From Sporosarcina sp. FSL K6-1508 (GTDB taxonomy: Bacteria > Bacillota > Bacilli > Bacillales_A > Planococcaceae), in assembly GCF_038007465.1 (NCBI RefSeq), contig NZ_JBBOXF010000001.1:2305001-2369000 (forward strand): a DNA stretch of 64,000 bases, written 5' to 3'. Both the position numbers and the translations under genes were made by a program. The notes beneath the pieces are model-generated. The model saw only the letters and a program-made list of their open reading frames with translations. It was not told the origin of the DNA and searched no databases. How positions within the stretch are numbered: the stretch's first letter is position 1; each line of letters begins with the position of its first letter. This document shows positions 15,828 through 25,026 of this stretch, one piece after another.

Positions 15828-17567
15828 ATGCGTTTTTTTAAGAACATGTCACTGAAGTATAAGTTGTTACTCACAGTATCTGTCATTGTTTTAGCACTTT
15901 TTGCTGTTCTAACGACACAGAGTATCTCTCAATTGAACGGTCAGTTAGAGAATGACCTTGAACAAGAATTGAAAAGTGTTGGCTTATTGACAGCTAGGAA
16001 CCTCGATTCCAAAGATATAGATGGGTTATTGACAGTTCAAGGTGAAGGCGATTCTGAATTTTTAGAAATGCAAAGAACCTTGGATGAAATAAGAGAAGAA
16101 CAAGGAATTATGTTTTGGAGTTATATATGGAAAATGGAGGACGATGGTGTCACTCCTATCGGCTATACGGAAAATTTGAATGAAGCGTATGAAGCAGGGG
16201 AATTGTTTACTGATCTTGCTCCTGTCCATGTAGATACTGCTAAGCTCGCGATTAAAAATGATCAATCAGAGGTAACAAGCATTTTTGAGGACTCATTTGG
16301 ATCATGGCGAACAGTTTTCAGCCCTCTTAAAGATGAAAGTGGAAATACAATTGCCGTGTTAGGAATTGATTACTCTGCGGATTATATTGACACCATCATT
16401 AAAAAAAGTGTTACAAAACAGATTATTATTGCAGTAATCGGAATTTCAATCTTATTAGTATTACTGTATTTTACAATTGATCGGCTTCTATTACCACTCA
16501 AAAAAGTGGTCATTGTTGCAGACCAAGTGGCAAATGGAGAATTGAACGATGTTGATCTTCAGATTACAAATGATGAAGTTGGACAACTTTCACAATCGAT
16601 AAAAACAATGGTTTCAAACTTGCAACATGTCATATTAAACATTAGAAATACATCTGATCACGTTGCATCATCAGCTAATCAGCTAACTATGAATGCGACA
16701 GAATCGTATATTAGTTCTACAAACGTTTCAAAAGAAATGAAGAATATCGCTCAAAACGCTGAAACTTCTTTGGTAATGACTGAAGAAACAGCCGCTGCAA
16801 TGGAAGAAACGGCAGGCGGTATACAACAAATTGCTGATTCAGCCAATACTGCTTCTGAATCGTCTCTTTCAGCATCACTTGCTGCTGAACAAGGAAATGA
16901 AGTTGTTCAACAGGTGATTGCTCAGATGCAATTAATTAATACATCTGTCGAGCAAATAGAAGAAACTATTAATGGTTTACATGCTAATTCTAACAAGATC
17001 AGCGACATTGTGAATATTATTACTGCAATAGCGGAGCAAACAAATTTGTTAGCACTAAACGCTGCAATTGAAGCGGCTAGAGCTGGTGAACATGGGAAAG
17101 GCTTTGCTGTTGTTGCAGATGAAGTAAGGAGATTAGCTGAACAATCATCACAGTCAGCTAAAGAAATATTCCAATTAATTCATATGATCCAAACAGATTC
17201 TAATGCCTCTGTAACTGTGATGGAAAAAGGGAAAGAAGACGTAAGAGTGGGAATGGATTATACGAATGAAGTAGGTCAGATATTTAAAAGGATTGTACAA
17301 TCTGCAGACGAAGTGGCAGATCAAATCCGGGAAATCTCTGCGGCTTCTCAAGAAATATCTGCATCGTCTGAAGAAGTCGTGGCATCCGTTAATAATATTA
17401 AGAAAACATCTCAACAATCTACCGAGTTTTCATTGAGTGTCTCACAATCAACACAAGAACAATTGGTATCGATGCAGGAAGTGAAAGAAGCATCTGCTTC
17501 ATTAGGCCAAACTGCAGAGAAGTTGCAATCCCTAATTACAAACTTCAAATTGGAGAGTGAAGATTAA
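15828..17567 (+). CDS. Methyl-accepting chemotaxis protein (riboswitch controlled)
   Basis: Chemoreceptor of about 579 residues. A membrane helix (about 10-28) and a second (about 191-211) bracket an extracellular Cache-like sensor of some 160 residues (GIMFWSYIWKMEDDG, SWRTVFSPLKDESGN, VLGIDYSAD). A HAMP segment and a long coiled signalling domain follow, with the CheA/CheW contact tip EQTNLLALNAAIEAARAGE and VVADEVRRLAEQSS. GGAGG precedes ATG 15828. It overlaps the next gene by one base. The c-di-GMP riboswitch upstream ties its expression to the motile/sessile signal. The ligand is unknown; the operon partners suggest a small metabolite imported by the third gene. Confidence 0.88.
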   Translation: MRFFKNMSLKYKLLLTVSVIVLALFAVLTTQSISQLNGQLENDLEQELKSVGLLTARNLDSKDIDGLLTVQGEGDSEFLEMQRTLDEIREEQGIMFWSYIWKMEDDGVTPIGYTENLNEAYEAGELFTDLAPVHVDTAKLAIKNDQSEVTSIFEDSFGSWRTVFSPLKDESGNTIAVLGIDYSADYIDTIIKKSVTKQIIIAVIGISILLVLLYFTIDRLLLPLKKVVIVADQVANGELNDVDLQITNDEVGQLSQSIKTMVSNLQHVILNIRNTSDHVASSANQLTMNATESYISSTNVSKEMKNIAQNAETSLVMTEETAAAMEETAGGIQQIADSANTASESSLSASLAAEQGNEVVQQVIAQMQLINTSVEQIEETINGLHANSNKISDIVNIITAIAEQTNLLALNAAIEAARAGEHGKGFAVVADEVRRLAEQSSQSAKEIFQLIHMIQTDSNASVTVMEKGKEDVRVGMDYTNEVGQIFKRIVQSADEVADQIREISAASQEISASSEEVVASVNNIKKTSQQSTEFSLSVSQSTQEQLVSMQEVKEASASLGQTAEKLQSLITNFKLESED

Positions 17568-18319
17568 TGGATTTAAAGCTTACTGGTAAAAATGTTCTCA
17601 TTACAGGTTCGAGTATGGGGATAGGCAAGGCAATTGCTTTGGCTTTTGCTGAACAGGGAGCAAATATTTTAATAAACTATATTGGCAGCGATCAAGAGGC
17701 CGAAACAGTCCGCCTACAAGCGAAAGATCATGGTGTGAATGCTTTAAAGTATTGTGCAGATGTATCTGACTCTCAACAAGTTAAGGATATGTTCCAGTAT
17801 ATGGACAACCATCTAGGGGCAATTGATATTCTTGTAAACAATGCCGGGTTTGCACAGAATGCTCCGATTACAGATTTAACTGATGAGCAGTGGGACAAAA
17901 TGATAAAAGTTCATCTTTATGGAAACTTTTATAATTGTCGAGAAGCGGCGAAAAGAATGAAGGAAAAAAATAAAGGTAAAATTATTAATATCTCTTCAGA
18001 TATTGGAAGTCTAGGGTGTGAAGAATTTACCCATTACTCAGCGGCAAAAGGTGGTATTAATGCTTTTACAAAAGCTTTGGCAAGAGAATTGGCGCCGAAT
18101 ATATTAGTCAATGCTGTGGCGCCAAGCGGAACACATACTGGCATCCTGGAAGCGTTCGGCGAAAATTATATCGCAGAAGAGTCAGCGAAATACCCATTAA
18201 AGCGCTTGGCTCAACCCGAGGAAATCGCCAAAACTGTGTTGTTTTTAGCGTCAGAAAATGCAGACTTTTATACAGGTCAAATATTGACTCCAAACGGTGG
18301 AGTAGTTATGAACGGATAA
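17567..18319 (+). CDS. Short-chain dehydrogenase/reductase
   Basis: NAD(P)-dependent oxidoreductase of 250 residues, classical SDR/FabG-like type. The cofactor loop is TGSSMGIG (13-20), NNAG is at 91-94, and the catalytic Ser144, Tyr157 and Lys161 are in the right spacing (NISSDIG, YSAAK). The C-terminus GGVVMNG is FabG-like. The ATG overlaps the chemoreceptor stop (TAATG), so translation is coupled. Since it lies between a chemoreceptor and a symporter, it may metabolise the sensed and imported compound; that is inference. Confidence 0.85.
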   Translation: MDLKLTGKNVLITGSSMGIGKAIALAFAEQGANILINYIGSDQEAETVRLQAKDHGVNALKYCADVSDSQQVKDMFQYMDNHLGAIDILVNNAGFAQNAPITDLTDEQWDKMIKVHLYGNFYNCREAAKRMKEKNKGKIINISSDIGSLGCEEFTHYSAAKGGINAFTKALARELAPNILVNAVAPSGTHTGILEAFGENYIAEESAKYPLKRLAQPEEIAKTVLFLASENADFYTGQILTPNGGVVMNG

Positions 18320-18346
18320 AGATATAGATGAGGGGCACTTGAATTG

Positions 18347-19858
18347 ATGAATATTGTCGTGTTTTGTTTGTATTTAATATTTATATATTACATTGGTTAT
18401 AAAGGGTATAAGCGTGTTAAAACAGCTGAAGACCTAATCGTAGCAGGATGGAGTATGCCATTATCAGTGGTAACAGGGAGTTTAATTGCTGCGTTATTAG
18501 CTGCTCCGTTCTTTTTTGCAGCTGTTGGCTCAGGTTATACAAGTGGAGGTTTTGAAGGTTCAGCAACAATGGGCGGCTTAGGTACATGTATGATTTTAGG
18601 CGCTTTAATCTGGACTAAGCCTTTAAGACGGTTAAGAGGATGGACTTTAGCCGATTATTATGGACTGAGATATGGCAGTAAAAAATTAGGCGCATACACG
18701 GGAATCGTGATGGCCGTTGCATTTGGTATTTTCAATGCTGCGGCTCTCACTGTTGGGGGGACATATATTATCCAACAACTTTTCCAAATTGATTTTCTTC
18801 CAGCCGCACTATTATTTGTTTCATTAACGGCGCTCTACTCCGTTATTGGAGGCTTATGGGCTGTCGCTTATACCGAAATTGTCCAAGGGGCTCTAGCGGT
18901 AGCAGGAATCCTTGGGATAACCATATTTGTTTTATTCTATTATCCCGATGTTACATTTAACCCTGATTGGTGGAATGTAAATGAACTATTTAGTAGGGGC
19001 GGAGTTGAATTCTGGACGCTCTACTTAGTTCTAGCACTTGGTGATATTCCAGCAGTGGACTTAGGACAACGAGTTGCAGCCGCAAAAAGTCCGCGTGTCG
19101 CACAGCTTAGTATGATTATTGCAGGTTCAGTAATCATTGCTATTAGTTGGATACCTGGAATGTTAGGGGAAGCATTTAAATCTATTTACCCGAACAGTTC
19201 CAATCCCGAAACATTAATGCTTGTTTTTGCACAAGGCTATTTCCCACCGATTTTATCTGCTATCTTTTTAACGGCGATGGCTGCGATGGGTATGTCGACT
19301 GTTGCGGCATGTTATGTAGCAACCTCGGGAATTGTTACTAAAAATATTTATTTAGATTTTATTAATAAAAATCCTGATCCGAAAAAACTATTATTTTTTT
19401 CCAGAATGGTGATTCTTGCAAGTGCTTTGTTAGGTTTAATCCTAGCGCTAAGTGCTCAAAAAGTTATCGATTTAGCTTATTTAGCATGGGATGTTGTATT
19501 TGTTACGTTGTTCTGGCCGATTGTTTTAGGACCGTTTTGGAAACGTGTAAGTACTCCGGCTGTATGGGCTAGTATATCTGTTGGACTCGTATATTATGTT
19601 ATTACGTCACTTACTCATGTTCCGGGGCCAAACATTCAATCGGATGGGTTTTTGGGCTTATTGGGCGATTTATGGCTAGCACCTGTTTTCTCGGGTGTGA
19701 TTTTTTCCGGGATTACAATTGTCGTGGTAAGTTTATTAATCCCGCCTACCCAACATGTTCTTGACATGCATGAGATTGAAAAAAATAAAGAACTTGATCA
19801 CGTAGGAAGTAAAGAAGAACTAGATATAGAAAATACATCTAAACAGCCTACTATCTGA
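18347..19858 (+). CDS. Sodium:solute symporter (SSS family)
   Basis: About 503 residues with roughly 13 membrane helices, matching the Na+/solute symporter family (proline, pantothenate, sugar and acid carriers). Landmarks are AEDLIVAGWSMPL near the N-terminus, the RLRGWTLADYYGLRYG segment, GGLWAVAYTEIVQG and the LGQRVAAAKSPRVAQ loop. A charged cytoplasmic tail ends the protein. GAGGGG lies upstream; TTG 18344 immediately before ATG 18347 is an alternative start. Third gene of the riboswitch operon, ending at a strong hairpin. Substrate unknown. Confidence 0.85.
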   Translation: MNIVVFCLYLIFIYYIGYKGYKRVKTAEDLIVAGWSMPLSVVTGSLIAALLAAPFFFAAVGSGYTSGGFEGSATMGGLGTCMILGALIWTKPLRRLRGWTLADYYGLRYGSKKLGAYTGIVMAVAFGIFNAAALTVGGTYIIQQLFQIDFLPAALLFVSLTALYSVIGGLWAVAYTEIVQGALAVAGILGITIFVLFYYPDVTFNPDWWNVNELFSRGGVEFWTLYLVLALGDIPAVDLGQRVAAAKSPRVAQLSMIIAGSVIIAISWIPGMLGEAFKSIYPNSSNPETLMLVFAQGYFPPILSAIFLTAMAAMGMSTVAACYVATSGIVTKNIYLDFINKNPDPKKLLFFSRMVILASALLGLILALSAQKVIDLAYLAWDVVFVTLFWPIVLGPFWKRVSTPAVWASISVGLVYYVITSLTHVPGPNIQSDGFLGLLGDLWLAPVFSGVIFSGITIVVVSLLIPPTQHVLDMHEIEKNKELDHVGSKEELDIENTSKQPTI

Positions 19859-19865
19859 TTCGGTA

Positions 19866-19899
19866 ACAGGACATGCTCAAGAGCATGTCCTGTTTTTTT
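19866..19899 (+). terminator. Terminator of the MCP-SDR-symporter operon
   Basis: A perfect 13-bp stem ACAGGACATGCTC/GAGCATGTCCTGT with an AA loop, followed by seven T. Confidence 0.9.
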
Positions 19900-19988
19900 G
19901 AATTCTCCCAACCCTATCTGATTAAATCATGAACCCATATAGCTTTGTTTAAATAGTAATTTCGGGAATTGAAAACTTTATATCGTAG

Positions 19989-20567
19989 TTAGAAGCTCAA
20001 ATTATGAAAACGCTTCGCAATGAAAGCCAAGTCTTCCAAAAATAAGTGCCGTAAGTTAGGACGACGCCTAACCGCAAGCGGATGGTAGGCGACTGCAGTC
20101 TGAAACCCTCGTACATCGTGCCAACTGCCTCGCAATGATTTGACTTCGGCTTCGGGATCTTGAAAAAAAGCTTGGACCGCCACGTTCCCTAAGCAAAGAA
20201 TTAGAGAGGGGTTCTTTTCTTGAAGCTGTTGTTCCAAATGCCTCATACAAATTTGCCGCACCAAGTCTTTGTCATATGCACGCACAGGTTTTCTTTTAAG
20301 GATAAAAGTGACGTACAGATCATCTATATTCAAGCCTGCTTCATTCGCAACTTCTTGCAGTGTTTGCCGCGTTCCACAAAGAAATGCCTCATCCTCACGA
20401 TTTTCACGTGCCCCAGGATTATCTAGAATAATCATAATCGGCGCTTTCGGATTGCCTTCACCCCATACCATCCGTGTCCCTTGCTCGTATAGGCCGCAAT
20501 CCCGGCAATTTTTAAGGTGATCAGGGGTTGGTTCCTCTAACAGTATATTGGGACAGAAGTCAGGCAT
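19989..20567 (-). CDS. Uracil-DNA glycosylase superfamily protein
   Basis: Protein of 192 residues with the family 4/5-like glycosylase fold. An N-terminal CRDCGL (Cys21, Cys24) and further cysteines could bind an Fe-S cluster, as in type-4 enzymes. The motif usually reading GEAPG appears as ILDNPGARENREDEAF, and the C-terminal motif as AYHPLAVRR, close to the family's HPSxxxR. Because the first motif deviates, uracil excision is likely but not certain. It is a single gene, transcribed against the symporter operon, upstream of a divergent acetyltransferase gene. Confidence 0.75.
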   Translation of the reverse strand: MPDFCPNILLEEPTPDHLKNCRDCGLYEQGTRMVWGEGNPKAPIMIILDNPGARENREDEAFLCGTRQTLQEVANEAGLNIDDLYVTFILKRKPVRAYDKDLVRQICMRHLEQQLQEKNPSLILCLGNVAVQAFFQDPEAEVKSLRGSWHDVRGFQTAVAYHPLAVRRRPNLRHLFLEDLAFIAKRFHNLSF

Positions 20568-20717
20568 TAATCTCAGCTCACTTTAATGTTATTTTCAATA
20601 AGGAAAGCTTTCCACTAACCGATGGATTTCAAACAGGGATACAGCATATAGGTTAAATGTGGTAGAATTGTTATATTATTTTGATGGCAATTATTTTTAT
20701 GCGAATGGGGTGTAGGG

Positions 20718-21563
20718 ATGGAATTTAGACACTATCAGGATGTGCAAGAATTTGCAGTGAAAGCAGAACCGGTTGTATCGGAAAGGGAAGATGTATACAG
20801 TCTTTTTTTCGGTGTACTGCAGGCAATTAAAGCAGGTCGATACGATACCCCTTTTATGGCAACGATTGAAGAGGAGGGGCAGGTGCTCGCCTTATTTCAA
20901 ATGACTCCTCCACATCCGTTGAACCTTATTTTTACGAATGACAAACGTTTGGAAGAATGTATGGATTTGTTAATAAGAAACCTATTGGAACTTGAAATTG
21001 AAATGAATTCCATCATTAGCTTAAAACCATGGGCATACCTTTTTAGCGAGAAGTGGGAAGTAAAAACAGGTATGACTCGTAAAGTGTTAATGGATCAAGG
21101 TTTGTATCGATTGGATACAGTCGATGAAACATTGGTGCCCAGTCCGGGTTCGTGGCGGTTTGCGCTCCAGGGAGATTGTCCGCTTATCGAAAAGTGGTTC
21201 AATTTGTTTGAAGAAGACGCGGGATTGCCACTTACTGCAAAGAAAGATGTAAAAAAACGAGTTGAATCATTTGTGGCCAACCAAGAAATATTTTTGTGGG
21301 AGCATGATAAAGTTGTCGTTTCGATGATGAAAAAAGCTCGTCCAACGAATCATGGCGTAACTGTTTCCCTAGTGTTTACACCAAAGGAACAGCGAAAGAA
21401 GGGCTATGCTCGAACAATGGTCGCTGCTGGAACAAAAGAACTTCTAAAAAAATATGATTTTTGTGTGCTTTATACTGATCTAATGAATCCGACAGCAAAT
21501 AAAATCTACCAGGAGATTGGCTACAAACGAATTGCAGATTCTGTACAGCTTGGCTTCAGATAG
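20718..21563 (+). CDS. GNAT-family acetyltransferase
   Basis: Protein of 281 residues. The C-terminal part (about 170-281) is an acetyl-CoA-dependent N-acetyltransferase: VSLVFTPKEQRKKGYARTMVAAG carries the acetyl-CoA loop, and NPTANKIYQEIGYKRI is the usual end. The N-terminal part (about 1-130) may be a degenerate second GNAT domain (ATIEEEGQVLALFQMTPPHPL). Such two-domain proteins are common in Bacillales. The acceptor is not known. ATG 20718 has TAGGG upstream. Confidence 0.78.
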   Translation: MEFRHYQDVQEFAVKAEPVVSEREDVYSLFFGVLQAIKAGRYDTPFMATIEEEGQVLALFQMTPPHPLNLIFTNDKRLEECMDLLIRNLLELEIEMNSIISLKPWAYLFSEKWEVKTGMTRKVLMDQGLYRLDTVDETLVPSPGSWRFALQGDCPLIEKWFNLFEEDAGLPLTAKKDVKKRVESFVANQEIFLWEHDKVVVSMMKKARPTNHGVTVSLVFTPKEQRKKGYARTMVAAGTKELLKKYDFCVLYTDLMNPTANKIYQEIGYKRIADSVQLGFR

Positions 21564-21661
21564 AAGATGTGAATCATAAAATTGAACGGGATTTTTATGA
21601 AAAGAAAGCGGAAGAGGTTGATAAGAAAGTGAACAATTGATTTCTCTTCTAGAGTTAATTC

Positions 21662-21695
21662 AAAAAAGCCAGGAGTTGCTACTCCAGGCTTTTTT
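21662..21695. terminator. Bidirectional terminator between convergent genes
   Basis: AAAAAAGCC-A-GGAGT pairs with ACTCC-A-GGCTTTTTT around TGCT. It serves the GNAT gene and the opposing aminotransferase gene. Confidence 0.85.
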
Positions 21696-21720
21696 GATGT
21701 GAAATCCGGTTCTAGCTATC

Positions 21721-22890
21721 TTATCGTGGAAAAATATTGAGTTTTTCAATCCGTACTATTGCTTCTTTTAAGCGATCCTCATTTTCCAATAAGCCTACAC
21801 GGATATACCCTTCCCCATACTTTCCAAAAGCGTGGCCTGGTGCTACAGCGATGTCTGCTTTGTCCAATAGTAATTTGGTGAAAGATTCACTTGTATATCC
21901 TTCTGGGATAGGAAGCCAAGCGAAGAAGGAGGCAGTAGGCGCAACGACATCCCAGCCGATTCGTTTACATTCGGAAATTAAGACATTTCGACGGCTTTCG
22001 TAAAGTGAGACAAGCTCATCCACACAGTCCTGGTTTCCCGATAATGCCTCTGTTGCTGCACGCTGAATTGCTGGAAATATATCTATGAATAAATGGTCCT
22101 GTAATAAGTTGATTGCTTCAATGATTTCGGCATTTCCTATGGCAAAACCGACCCGCCATCCTGCCATGTTATAGGTTTTTGACAATGTGTACATTTCAAT
22201 TCCAACTTCTTTTGCACCATCTGCTTGTAGGAAGCTGATAGGTTTTGCCCCGTCAAAACCGATTCCACCATAGGCGAAGTCATGCAAAATTGCAATATTA
22301 TTGGCTTTTGCCAAAGTAACTGTTTCTTCGAAAAATGGAAGCGTTGCGGTTGCACTCGTTGGGTTATTTGGGTAGTTTAAATACATTAATTTTGCTTGCT
22401 TTTTTTGTTCATCGGAGAGAGCAGAGTAATCAGGTAAAAAATCGTTTTCTGCAAGTAATGGCATTAAGTCATATTTAATATTGGCCAAGCTTACACTCGA
22501 TAAATAATCTGGATATCCCGGATCTGGCAATAAGAGTAATTCATTATCGTTCATAATCGCGAGGGGTAACTCGACCAATCCCGGCTTTGTTCCAAATAGA
22601 ATTGCTACTTCCATTTTAGGATCAATATGAACATTGTATTCACGTTTATAAAAATCGGCAACGGCCTGTTTTAATTCGGCAGTCCCTCTGAAAGGGGAGT
22701 ATCCGTGTGTTGTTGGATCTTCAACTGCTTCTTGAAGTGCTTTTACAATATGTGGAGGAGTCGGTTGATCTGGATTTCCACGCCCCAAGTTAATAACATC
22801 ACGCCCTTCCGAAAGTGCTTCCTGAACGTTTCGAACAAGTGATGCGAAAAAATGCGGTGGTAAATTCTTTAGTCGATTTGATAGTGTCAT
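21721..22890 (-). CDS. Class I/II PLP-dependent aminotransferase (MtnE-like)
   Basis: Fold-type I aminotransferase of 389 residues. The PLP lysine is in YTLSKTYNMAGWRVGFAIG, with NPTSATA and the Tyr/Asp cofactor contacts (DFAYGGIGFDG) before it and VRVGL with the substrate-binding Arg near the end. The opening NLPPHFFASLV and DVINLGRGNPDQPTPPHIV resemble B. subtilis MtnE (YkrV), the last enzyme of methionine salvage. Its position head to head with the S-box metNPQ operon fits that assignment but does not prove it; other acceptors are possible. No S-box is seen on its own strand. Confidence 0.8.
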   Translation of the reverse strand: MTLSNRLKNLPPHFFASLVRNVQEALSEGRDVINLGRGNPDQPTPPHIVKALQEAVEDPTTHGYSPFRGTAELKQAVADFYKREYNVHIDPKMEVAILFGTKPGLVELPLAIMNDNELLLLPDPGYPDYLSSVSLANIKYDLMPLLAENDFLPDYSALSDEQKKQAKLMYLNYPNNPTSATATLPFFEETVTLAKANNIAILHDFAYGGIGFDGAKPISFLQADGAKEVGIEMYTLSKTYNMAGWRVGFAIGNAEIIEAINLLQDHLFIDIFPAIQRAATEALSGNQDCVDELVSLYESRRNVLISECKRIGWDVVAPTASFFAWLPIPEGYTSESFTKLLLDKADIAVAPGHAFGKYGEGYIRVGLLENEDRLKEAIVRIEKLNIFPR

Positions 22891-23057
22891 GTAATAACCT
22901 CTTTTCTATGTACTCACAACTTTTATTTTAAAAGGTAAGAAAGTATAAATTTATCACCTGGAGCAGTGTCTAGGCTCCAGTACTTTTCTTAATGTCAGTA
23001 TACATGGAATGAAAAGAAAATGATAATGACTTTTGAAGTTTCAAATATATTATTATA

Positions 23058-23086
23058 TTGACAATCTTATGGGGACATACTATTAT
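23058..23086 (+). promoter_or_regulatory. Promoter of the metNPQ leader
   Basis: TTGACA (23058-23063), a 17-base spacer and TATTAT (23081-23086). The S-box starts about 30 bases later. Confidence 0.75.
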
Positions 23087-23120
23087 GAAACTTATCAATC
23101 AAAACAATTACATAATAGTA

Positions 23121-23227
23121 CTTATCAAGAGAGACTGAGGGATAGGCCCGATGACGTCCAGCAACCCCTTGCGTAATGTAAGGAAGGTGCTAACTCCTAC
23201 AGAGTGAACTTCATTCTGAAAGATGAG
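23121..23227 (+). promoter_or_regulatory. SAM-I riboswitch (S-box)
   Basis: P1 CTTATC/GATGAG encloses the conserved core: AAGAGAGACTGAGGGA, TAGGCCCGATGACGTCC, CAGCAACC, the AAGGTGCTAA block and a final hairpin. These are the invariant S-box blocks. SAM binding should favour the terminator at 23251 and shut down methionine uptake. Confidence 0.93.
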
Positions 23228-23250
23228 CTGAAACCATTTTATTTTTCGGT

Positions 23251-23280
23251 GCTTCTTTCATATATGAGAGAAGCATTTTT
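23251..23280 (+). terminator. S-box expression-platform terminator
   Basis: GCTTCT pairs with AGAAGC around a self-complementary TCATATATGA, followed by a T run. It lies between the S-box and metN. Confidence 0.8.
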
Positions 23281-23335
23281 ATATGGTCAGACATCTGAGA
23301 TTTCGTACTTCTATTTATAGAAAGAGGAGAATTGC

Positions 23336-24349
23336 ATGATTCAAATTCAAAACGTGTCAAAAGTATACAAAACAAAAGAAAGAATCGTGACTGGTGTTGA
23401 TAATGTTTCACTAGACATTAACACGGGAGAAATTTTCGGAATCGTAGGTTACTCAGGTGCAGGGAAGAGTTCTCTTATCCGTTGTCTAAATTTGTTGGAA
23501 AAACCAACGAGCGGAACGATTTTAGTAGATGGATTAAATTTGATGAAGTTACGGGGTAATAATCTCCGTCAGGCACGTTTGAAAATAGGAATGATTTTTC
23601 AACACTTTTATTTAATCAGCCAAAAGACTGTATATGAAAATATTGCATTTGCTTTACGGGCTGCAAAAACACCTACCAATAAAATTAGCAGCCGGGTAAC
23701 GGACTTACTGGAAATGGTAGGTCTTTCTGATAAACGGGATGTCTATCCTGCACAGCTAAGTGGTGGTCAAAAGCAGCGGGTAGGTATTGCCCGGGCACTA
23801 GCGAATAACCCTTCAGTGTTACTGTGTGATGAAGCAACATCCGCATTAGATCCAAATACGACGCTATCTATTTTAAGGCTGTTGAAGAAAATAAATAAAG
23901 AATTACAGATTACAATCGTTCTAATAACACATGAGATGAATGTCGTGAAAGAAATTTGTGATCGTATGGCAATTATGCAAGATGGAAAAGTGATCGAAGA
24001 AGGACAAGTATATGATATATTTTCAAATCCTCAAGAAGAATTAACGAAAGAATTTATCAGTAGTGTTGTGTCATTTGATGTACCGGCAATGATTTTGAGC
24101 AAGTGCACGGGCAAACTGGTCAAGGTCATGTTTAAAGGTGATGTTGCAGGCGATGGAATTATCTCAGATACCGTGCAGCAATTTACTATACAAGGTAATT
24201 TCCTACACGGCTCCATTGAATATATTCAAGAAAGGCCACTTGGTACTTTCCTGATGGAACTAAAAGGAGAAGATGACGAAATAGAAAAGGCAATTGCCTA
24301 TATGTCATCACGAGCTGCTCAAGTGGAGGTAATCGACAATGGAAATTGA
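23336..24349 (+). CDS. metN: Methionine ABC transporter, ATP-binding protein
   Basis: ATPase of the high-affinity methionine importer, 337 residues. The ABC domain (1-240) has Walker A GYSGAGKSS, signature LSGGQKQRVGIARAL, Walker B VLLCDEATSALDP and ITHEM. A C-terminal NIL domain (about 260-337), which binds methionine and inhibits transport in homologues, is present. GAGGAG precedes the ATG. It is first in the metNPQ operon under S-box control and overlaps metP by 11 bases. Confidence 0.92.
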   Translation: MIQIQNVSKVYKTKERIVTGVDNVSLDINTGEIFGIVGYSGAGKSSLIRCLNLLEKPTSGTILVDGLNLMKLRGNNLRQARLKIGMIFQHFYLISQKTVYENIAFALRAAKTPTNKISSRVTDLLEMVGLSDKRDVYPAQLSGGQKQRVGIARALANNPSVLLCDEATSALDPNTTLSILRLLKKINKELQITIVLITHEMNVVKEICDRMAIMQDGKVIEEGQVYDIFSNPQEELTKEFISSVVSFDVPAMILSKCTGKLVKVMFKGDVAGDGIISDTVQQFTIQGNFLHGSIEYIQERPLGTFLMELKGEDDEIEKAIAYMSSRAAQVEVIDNGN

Positions 24350-25010
24350 TTTTCAACACGTTTTAGAGTTAATGCCTGATATTACAAAAGCATTTGGAGA
24401 AACGCTTTATATGATAAGTATTTCTCTCGTTATTGCACTTGTTATTGGTCTTCCGCTAGGGATTTTGCTGTTCACTACCGATAAAGGATTATTTTTAGAA
24501 AATCGGGCATTGAACTCAGTTATTGGCTTTATCGTCAATATGGTCCGTTCTGTACCGTTTATTATTTTACTCGTTGCGTTAATCCCTTTAACGATTCTAA
24601 TAGTAGGTACTCCGATAGGCCCTGGGGCTGCTAGTGTTTCGTTATCTGCAGCAGCAATCCCTTTTTTCGCAAGAATTGTGGAGACTTCACTAAGGGAAAT
24701 TGATAAAGGTGTTATCGAAGCTGCAATCGCTGTAGGTGCAACTCCGTGGATGATTATCAAAGATGTACTATTGCCAGAAGCAAAAACAAGTATTATTCAA
24801 GGCGTGACACTTACAGTAATTAGTTTGGTTGCCTACTCAGCTATGGCTGGTGTTGTTGGTGGTGGGGGAATCGGGGATTTAGCAATTCGATTCGGCTACT
24901 ACCGTTACGACAATACAATAATGGTAGTGACCGTGGTGATATTAATACTATTTGTACAAGTTATTCAATTTGCAGGAGATCGGATTTCAAAAGTAATTGA
25001 TAAAAGATGA
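24339..25010 (+). CDS. metP: Methionine ABC transporter, permease
   Basis: Inner-membrane subunit (MetI/MetP), 223 residues and five predicted helices. The ATPase-contact EAA loop reads GVIEAAIAVGATPWMIIKDVLLPEA, and the AGVVGGGGIGDLAIRFGY segment is typical of MetI permeases. It starts inside metN and ends 16 bases before metQ. Confidence 0.9.
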   Translation: MEIDFQHVLELMPDITKAFGETLYMISISLVIALVIGLPLGILLFTTDKGLFLENRALNSVIGFIVNMVRSVPFIILLVALIPLTILIVGTPIGPGAASVSLSAAAIPFFARIVETSLREIDKGVIEAAIAVGATPWMIIKDVLLPEAKTSIIQGVTLTVISLVAYSAMAGVVGGGGIGDLAIRFGYYRYDNTIMVVTVVILILFVQVIQFAGDRISKVIDKR

Positions 25011-25026
25011 TGGGGAGAGAAAAATT

